Source: Bacillus sp. DTU_2020_1000418_1_SI_GHA_SEK_038
GTDB lineage: Bacteria > Bacillota > Bacilli > Bacillales > Cytobacillaceae
Direction: 5' to 3'
DNA: 64,000 nt
NCBI RefSeq assembly: GCF_032341175.1
Contig: NZ_CP135435.1
Location: 3,720,001 to 3,784,000, forward strand
Both the position numbers and the translations under genes were made by a program. Shown one piece after another: positions 59,422-64,000 of this stretch. The notes beneath the pieces were generated by a model. The model was not told where the DNA came from and searched no databases. It saw only the letters and a list, made by a program, of their open reading frames with translations. How positions within the stretch are numbered: the stretch's first letter is position 1; every line of letters begins with the position of its first letter.

Positions 59422-60213
59422 ATGCCAATGCTAAAACTGGATAACGATGTAAATCTTTATTATTCCATTAACGGTAAAGGGACGCCCATTGTTTTTATTC
59501 ATCCCCCTGTCCTCACTTCCGTTAATTTTACATACCAAATGGAGGATTTATCTCAGTATTTTCAAATCATCACTTTTGATATGCGTGGTCATGGTCAGAG
59601 TGATTTCTCCTATCAACCCCTTACATACCCGCTTATTGCAGAAGATATTAAAGCTTTATTAGATCATTTGCAAATAGAGAAAGCCTATATATGCGGATAT
59701 TCTACTGGTGGTTCGATTGCTCTGGAATACTTGCTGACTTTTCCTGATCGGGCATTAGGCGGAATATTGGTTAGCGGTATGCCTGATGTGAATGATGAAT
59801 ATTTAAGAAAAAGGATTTCTATGGCCATTAAACTAGCGGAGGCTGGGGCGAAAAAGGTATTAGCTTGGACGATTTCCATTGGCAATGCCGACACAAAAGA
59901 CTTATTTAAAATTATGTTCACTGAAGCTTGCAAAGGGGACATTAGAAATATGGAGCAATATTTTCGGTATAGCTTGCAATATAACTGTACGCATCGGCTT
60001 GAGGATATTCCAAATCCAATCTTACTCATATTTGGCAATAAGGATAAATCCTTTCATCAATATGCCCAGCTTCTACATGAAAAATTGCCGAACAATGAAA
60101 TAAGGTTTATTGATGAAAATCATCGTATTCCTACAAAGGCAGCTAAAGAGCTAAATGAATTAATCACGCAGTTTTGCCAAGCACACCTTCCAAATCAAGG
60201 CCTAGACAATTAA
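59422..60213 (+). CDS. Alpha/beta hydrolase
   Basis: A 263-residue hydrolase: oxyanion IVFIHPP, DMRGHGQSD, nucleophile elbow GYSTGGS, acid FGNKDKS and base ENHRIP. This is the standard alpha/beta-hydrolase fold with a complete triad. Substrate unknown. Start ATG 59422 (MPMLKLDND) follows AGGGGTGA at 8-9 bases. Stands alone with a downstream bidirectional terminator. Confidence 0.82.
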   Translation: MPMLKLDNDVNLYYSINGKGTPIVFIHPPVLTSVNFTYQMEDLSQYFQIITFDMRGHGQSDFSYQPLTYPLIAEDIKALLDHLQIEKAYICGYSTGGSIALEYLLTFPDRALGGILVSGMPDVNDEYLRKRISMAIKLAEAGAKKVLAWTISIGNADTKDLFKIMFTEACKGDIRNMEQYFRYSLQYNCTHRLEDIPNPILLIFGNKDKSFHQYAQLLHEKLPNNEIRFIDENHRIPTKAAKELNELITQFCQAHLPNQGLDN

Positions 60214-60249
60214 AAACACCAATCAGCTTAACCATTGATTGGTGTTTTC
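60212..60249. terminator. Bidirectional terminator
   Basis: AAAAACACCAATCA and TTGATTGGTGTTTT flank a short loop between convergent genes. Confidence 0.86.
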
Positions 60250-60256
60250 TAATTCC

Positions 60257-60853
60257 TTATTTTGCAAATCGATGTTTTCCGATCGTGACAGTAACTTGTC
60301 TTGAAAAAATCCATTTGCTTGTTGATGTTTTGGGATTAAAGAAATACAACGAACCTCTTCCTTGCCCTCTAAATGCTAAAGCCTCATCGACTGCTTTCCT
60401 TGAGGACAGGTCAGCCTTTTGGTTAATCGTTCCATTTTGAACAGGTGTAAAGGCATAGTGCCCGCTTACTTTTTCATAGATAACACCAGAAACCGTATTC
60501 GGGAAGAGTGAACTATCAAGACGATTTAATACAACTGTTGCCACTGCCACTTTTCCTGCGTATGGCTCACCCTTAGCTTCAGCATGGACAAGACGAGCGA
60601 TTAGTTCTTTTTCTGCAGCAGTAATTTTTGAATTGGGGATCAGGATTTTCTCGCCAGCATAAAGTAAATCACTAGTCCTGTTATTTACCTTTTTCAAGTG
60701 AGGCACGGAAATTCCATATTGATTTGCAATCGTCCAATAGGATTCTCCTTTATGTACAAGATGGGTATTCGTTGCTGCATTCGACTCAGCTGCAAATCCA
60801 AAAAGTGATAATGATAGTGCACCCGCGATTAATATCTTCTTCATTTTTTTCAT
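60257..60853 (-). CDS. LysM-containing cell wall hydrolase (SleB/CwlJ-like)
   Basis: A 198-residue secreted protein: signal peptide (residues 1-26, ending SNA-A), LysM domain (about 31-73; HLVHKGESYWTIANQYGIS) and a Hydrolase_2 domain (about 85-197) with ARLVHAEAKGEPYAGKVAVA containing the catalytic Glu. It resembles SleB/YkvT-type lytic enzymes that act on cortex or vegetative wall. GGAGGGAAACTAGC precedes the ATG. Convergent with the hydrolase gene. Confidence 0.85.
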   Translation of the reverse strand: MKKMKKILIAGALSLSLFGFAAESNAATNTHLVHKGESYWTIANQYGISVPHLKKVNNRTSDLLYAGEKILIPNSKITAAEKELIARLVHAEAKGEPYAGKVAVATVVLNRLDSSLFPNTVSGVIYEKVSGHYAFTPVQNGTINQKADLSSRKAVDEALAFRGQGRGSLYFFNPKTSTSKWIFSRQVTVTIGKHRFAK

Positions 60854-61116
60854 GCTAGTTTCCCTCCTGCTTCCGTAAAGAATCTCTAATTAAAGGCTAG
60901 CACATGTAACATTATGAATCCTCGTCCAAAATGTGGCACCTAAGGAAACGGCTGATTTGTGCCTATGGTTACTAAGAAGAGCTATACAGTGGTAAAATGT
61001 TGAAATATTATCTGAAGTGCACCGATTACAAAACATGGATGATATATGACATTATTATTTCGTGTATGTTACAGAGGTGATTTTATTAATGAACCAGAAA
61101 ATTGAATTATCCCAGA

Positions 61117-61275
61117 TTGGAGCAAATCATCCTAAATCTTTTAGATAATTTAATGAAATATTCCTTTGAGGGTGCCGAAACAGGAATAATTGTATCAAAG
61201 GATAAACAGTCTGTTCGAATTACTGTCAGAGAAAATGGAAAAGAGGCAGAATTCACACTTACTTTTAAGGGGTAG
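61117..61275 (+). pseudogene. Remnant of a sensor histidine kinase ATPase domain
   Basis: The frame from 61117 gives LEQIILNLLDNLMKYSFEGA, the N-box helix of a kinase ATPase domain, then VSKDKQSVRITVRENG and a stop. N-terminal sensor, DHp and G-boxes are missing, and an upstream ATG at 61089 is in a different frame. It is followed by a truncated receiver domain, so this is a decayed two-component system. Confidence 0.72.
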
Positions 61276-61282
61276 AAGAGCG

Positions 61283-61408
61283 ATGAAAACGATTATATTA
61301 GTCGATGACGAACCACTTATGCTTGATTTACTTTCTTTTTATTTATCGCCTGCCGGGTTTGGGGTGTTGGCTATAAATGGGCTAGTTAGTGATAATTATG
61401 AGAGATGA
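61283..61408 (+). pseudogene. Truncated response regulator receiver domain
   Basis: MKTIILVDDEPLMLDLLSFY is a standard receiver start with the acidic pair DDE, but the frame ends after 41 residues, before the phospho-Asp, and no output domain exists. It overlaps the start of the next gene. The kinase remnant lies directly upstream. Confidence 0.75.
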
Positions 61409-61949
61409 ATTACTGGAATGGTTTCCTGCTGATCCTATACTCGCTGTCGTCTTTAGTTTAATTATAAATATCGTTATTGCCATATCAGGCATTTTGCCCA
61501 GTGCTTTTATCACTGCAGGAAACATTGCCTTTTTTGGCTTTGAAACGGGGCTTTTGGTCTCTATTGCAGGAGAAGCAGCTGGGGCCATTGTTAGTTTTAT
61601 TTTATACAGAAAAGGTTTAATAAAGCTTTCGCCCACATTAAATAAATCAAAGTCCAAGCTTTTATTCAAGTTGAAAAATACAGCCGGAGCAGAAGCGATA
61701 TTTCTTGTACTTGCCCTTAGAGTTTTACCATTCATTCCTTCGGGCGCTGTTACACTAGCAGCAGCATTCAGTAAAATGGGGCTTTTATCGTTTAGTGTTG
61801 CAAGTACAGTAGGGAAAATTCCCTCTCTACTCATAGAAGCTTTTTCTGTTAATCACGTATTATCCTTAAAAATAGAATGGCAAATTTCTACCATCATCCT
61901 TTTCTTATTGACATGCATATTTTTTCTTATACGGAAAATGAAAAAGTAA
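61398..61949 (+). CDS. TVP38/TMEM64 (VTT) family membrane protein
   Basis: A 183-residue protein with about five helices; GILPSAFITAGNIAFFGFET and LALRVLPFIPSGAVTLAAAF are VTT-like segments. ATG 61398 lies within the end of the truncated receiver; no good Shine-Dalgarno is seen, so it may formerly have been co-translated with that gene. Possible lipid or membrane homeostasis role by family. Second VTT member in the window. Confidence 0.75.
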   Translation: MRDELLEWFPADPILAVVFSLIINIVIAISGILPSAFITAGNIAFFGFETGLLVSIAGEAAGAIVSFILYRKGLIKLSPTLNKSKSKLLFKLKNTAGAEAIFLVLALRVLPFIPSGAVTLAAAFSKMGLLSFSVASTVGKIPSLLIEAFSVNHVLSLKIEWQISTIILFLLTCIFFLIRKMKK

Positions 61950-62094
61950 TCCACTTGCCTAAACAAGAAGGGAGGAACACCATGAACTGCTCTTCCCCTT
62001 TTTATTTTAGGCTTTTAGACACAACTTCTACATATGCTCTGCATAATTTCTCGACTTGTTTATAATAATCTAGACATGAAAGGAGAGGATGATC

Positions 62095-62331
62095 ATGAAA
62101 AAACTAGCTATCGGAATTTTAAGTGCTACATTTATTTTGGGAGCGGGAACTTATGCATTTGCACAAGGGAATGGGGATGGTATTTTAAACTTTGAACAAA
62201 TGAAACCGTATATGCAAAAGATGCATCCTAATTTCTCTGAAAATGAATTGAAAGACATGTATGAATCTTGCCATGGGAGCGAGGGTAAGTTGGAAAACAA
62301 AAGCCCCGATGAAGTAATGAATAAACTTTAA
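62095..62331 (+). CDS. Small secreted protein
   Basis: A 78-residue protein with a clear signal peptide (MKKLAIGILSATFILGAGTYAFA, cleavage after AFA-Q) and a mature part of about 55 residues (FEQMKPYMQKMHPNFSEN, MYESCHGSEGK). A single Cys and several Met/His could bind metal, which fits the copper-related genes further right, but that is speculative. AGGAGAGG is 6 bases upstream of ATG 62095. I do not recognise a family. Confidence 0.65.
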   Translation: MKKLAIGILSATFILGAGTYAFAQGNGDGILNFEQMKPYMQKMHPNFSENELKDMYESCHGSEGKLENKSPDEVMNKL

Positions 62332-62406
62332 CAAGCGGTGATATGCAAAGTTCTTTCATCCAAATTTAATTTTGCCAGGTTAATATCTGCCGAATTTTAG
62401 TAAGCG

Positions 62407-62455
62407 AGAAAAAAGCCACCATCTATTAATTATAGATTCGTGGCTTTTTTCGTAT
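62407..62455. terminator. Bidirectional terminator
   Basis: AAAAAAGCCAC and GTGGCTTTTTT with an additional inner stem ATCTATTAATTATAGAT. Confidence 0.88.
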
Positions 62456-62465
62456 AAATCCTAAT

Positions 62466-63194
62466 TTAAAACCAGTAAGTCACTATATCAAGGATTCCAA
62501 ACAAAATTAGAACAATTCCAGCAAATCTTTGTACCCCACGACCAATATTTTTGCTTTTTTTTAATAATGCACCGCTGAGTCCAAGAAATGATATAGCCCC
62601 AATGATAACAAGGACAGGAATCGAGGTGCCGATTCCAAATACGGCAGGAAGGAAAAAGCCATATGACGATGTTAAAACAACGGGCATCAGTGTGACAAAA
62701 AACAATACAAACATGGTTGGACAAAAGGCAATTGAAAAGCTTGCACCCATAATAAAAGAACCTGTTCGCCCACTCTTAAATTTAAGTGGAATTCGATTTG
62801 AAATTTTACTAATTATGTTTAGCTTGATGTAACTAAGTAAGAATAGACCTAGCAACACAAGAAACGGTCCGATAATTTTTCGAAAGAATGGAAAAATCAT
62901 TGTTATATTCTGTTGAAAATTCTGGCCAATCATCCAAACTAGTAGCCCAAGACCGGTAAAGACAGCAATTTTTCCAAGAATAAAGAAAATAACATCGCCC
63001 CAGTATTGGGATGTTTGCAAGCTCCTATTTCCATAGAAGGTGATGGCGCTTATATTTCCTGTTAACTGGCAGGGTGCAAGTGCACCTATTAAACCAAGCA
63101 GAAAAGCAACGGCAATAGGCGCCTGTGCACCAGAGTATAATGAAAAAAATGGCTCACTTAAAAATTGGCTTATTTTGCTGATTTCCTGATACAT
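62466..63194 (-). CDS. CcdA/DsbD-like (UreH/TauE-type) membrane protein
   Basis: A 242-residue protein with six helices. The cysteine motif LGALAPCQLTGN in one helix and IAFCPTMFVLFFV in another are the paired membrane cysteines of the CcdA/DsbD family, used for electron transfer or metal handling. It lies 37 bases downstream of the copper ATPase gene on the same strand, so a role in copper delivery, thiol redox or cytochrome assembly is likely. No signal peptide beyond the first helix. Confidence 0.8.
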   Translation of the reverse strand: MYQEISKISQFLSEPFFSLYSGAQAPIAVAFLLGLIGALAPCQLTGNISAITFYGNRSLQTSQYWGDVIFFILGKIAVFTGLGLLVWMIGQNFQQNITMIFPFFRKIIGPFLVLLGLFLLSYIKLNIISKISNRIPLKFKSGRTGSFIMGASFSIAFCPTMFVLFFVTLMPVVLTSSYGFFLPAVFGIGTSIPVLVIIGAISFLGLSGALLKKSKNIGRGVQRFAGIVLILFGILDIVTYWF

Positions 63195-63231
63195 ATTAAT
63201 CTACCTCAGATTATCTAGTTTACTGCTAACT

Positions 63232-64000
63232 CTATAATTTAACCCTTTGAAGGCGAAGTGCATTTAATACAACCGAAACAGAACTGAATGCCATTGCTGC
63301 TCCTGCAAGCCAAGGTGCTAGAAGACCAATAGCAGCAAACGGAATTCCGAGCGTGTTATAAGCAAAGGCCCAGAATAGGTTTTGCCTTATATTACGAATT
63401 GTTTTCTTACTCATAAAAATGGCATCCGCAATACTGTTTAAATCGCCGCGGATTAATGTAATATCCGCTGCCTCCATTGCCACATCTGTTCCCGTTCCGA
63501 TGGCCATTCCTATATCGGCAATTGCTAATGCAGGTGCATCATTAATTCCATCACCAACCATCGCTACCTTCTTGCCTTGCTGTTGAAGTTTTTTCACTTC
63601 CTCAGCTTTACCCTCTGGAAGCACCTCGGCAATCACATGATCTACTCCTGCCTGGCCGGCAATTGTTTTTGCAGTCTGCTCGTTATCACCAGTAATCATG
63701 ATGACGTCAAGACCCATCTCTTTCAAGCGTTTAATGGCCTGTGCAGAAGTATCTTTAATTGTATCTGCCACAGCAACGATCCCTGCATATGCACCGTCTA
63801 TCGCTGTTAACATCGCTGTTTTCCCTTGTTTTTCAAGTGCAATCATATCATGTAAAACATGCTCAATTTCTATATTGAACTTCTTCATTAAACGCCGTGT
63901 CCCAATTAAAACTTCTCTTCCATCCACAATTGCTTTAATGCCATAGCCAGGAATAGCCTCAAATTCATGAACATCCTTTAGATCAATATTTTTCTCACGG
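63232..64000 (-). CDS. copA: Copper-translocating P-type ATPase CopA, C-terminal part
   Basis: The frame is open to the window edge, giving the last 256 residues or so of a P1B ATPase. [20 protein letters not shown] and [18 protein letters not shown] mark the P and hinge domains. The final helices carry [12 protein letters not shown] (YN) and [15 protein letters not shown] (M-x2-SS), the Cu+ signature of CopA. It exports Cu+ from the cytosol. The N-terminal metal domains and CPC motif lie beyond the window. A CcdA-like gene follows. Confidence 0.88.
   Translation of the reverse strand, partial: REKNIDLKDVHEFEAIPGYGIKAIVDGREVLIGTRRLMKKFNIEIEHVLHDMIALEKQGKTAMLTAIDGAYAGIVAVADTIKDTSAQAIKRLKEMGLDVIMITGDNEQTAKTIAGQAGVDHVIAEVLPEGKAEEVKKLQQQGKKVAMVGDGINDAPALAIADIGMAIGTGTDVAMEAADITLIRGDLNSIADAIFMSKKTIRNIRQNLFWAFAYNTLGIPFAAIGLLAPWLAGAAMAFSSVSVVLNALRLQRVKL

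Noticed and set aside
61977..62063. Short frame starting MNCSSPFYFRLL
   Set aside because: Fewer than 30 codons, no family resemblance and no terminator or operon context; likely chance.

Overview
The window looks like a chromosome segment of a low-GC, endospore-forming Bacillaceae bacterium. The evidence is spore coat CotF-like proteins, a GerA-type germinant receptor, a SpoIIP-family protein, a KinB-like kinase, several B. subtilis-like neighbourhoods (fadN-yuzL-yusN; ykoN/ykoQ/ykoP-like genes), Shine-Dalgarno sites of AAGGAGG type and frequent TTG/GTG starts. No rRNA, tRNA, CRISPR array, insertion sequence or prophage was recognised. Genus is not decidable from sequence reading alone.

Layout. 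0-1.5 kb: start of the FadN beta-oxidation gene with a FadR-type operator, then three small spore genes. 1.6-6.5 kb: a Fur-controlled siderophore uptake locus (divergent binding lipoprotein; two permeases, ATPase and FhuF-like reductase). 6.7-10.4 kb: a gerA-type A-B-C receptor operon. 10.4-17.1 kb: FtsW/RodA-family protein, DUF4931 HIT-like protein, YtkA-like lipoprotein, SpoIIP paralogue, small spore/membrane genes, YueD-like reductase and a LiaG-like DUF4097 protein. 17.2-20.7 kb: a second Fur-controlled ferric iron ABC transporter (FbpABC type). 20.9-29.0 kb: an apparent L-carnitine (quaternary amine) catabolic operon: Rieske oxygenase, aldehyde dehydrogenase, beta-decarboxylating D-malate/tartrate-type dehydrogenase, BCCT carrier, an unlisted 51-residue membrane protein and an HSL-type esterase. 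It sits behind a textbook sigma-54 promoter and faces its own PAS/AAA+ activator, with palindromic candidate enhancer sites between them. 29.5-38.4 kb: transporters and regulators, including an MFS pump with a long attenuator-like leader, ArsR/SRPBCC, MerR-TipAS, ABC/TetR and a KinB-like kinase.

38.7-41.0 kb: an IMEF-type iron encapsulin operon (cargo, shell, ferredoxin). Both cargo candidates carry the same TVGSL targeting motif, at the C end of IMEF and at the N end of the ferredoxin. A convergent unknown gene next to it has a Fur box inside a near-consensus promoter. Together with the two iron importers and FhuF-like reductase this makes the window rich in iron acquisition and storage functions. 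41.3-50.1 kb: a reactive sulfur (sulfide/persulfide) detoxification regulon: TauE/SafE, TusA, rhodanese-MBL dioxygenase, TusA-rhodanese fusion, rhodaneses, DsrE-like, CstR-type repressor, CoA-disulfide reductase-rhodanese-TusA fusion and a YeiH exporter with divergent LysR. Four copies of a TACCC-N4-GGGTA palindrome mark probable CstR operators.

51.5-64 kb: TetR plus MMPL exporter, VTT membrane proteins, a ykoN/Q/P-like spore-associated set, YetF-like, alpha/beta hydrolase, LysM-SleB hydrolase, a decayed two-component system, a CcdA-like protein and the C-terminal part of a CopA copper ATPase that runs off the window. Intergenic tandem arrays stand out: 20-bp units at 33.5 kb, 52-bp units at 43.6-44.3 kb and different 52-bp hairpin units at 51.1-51.5 kb, plus dispersed GGACAGG elements.
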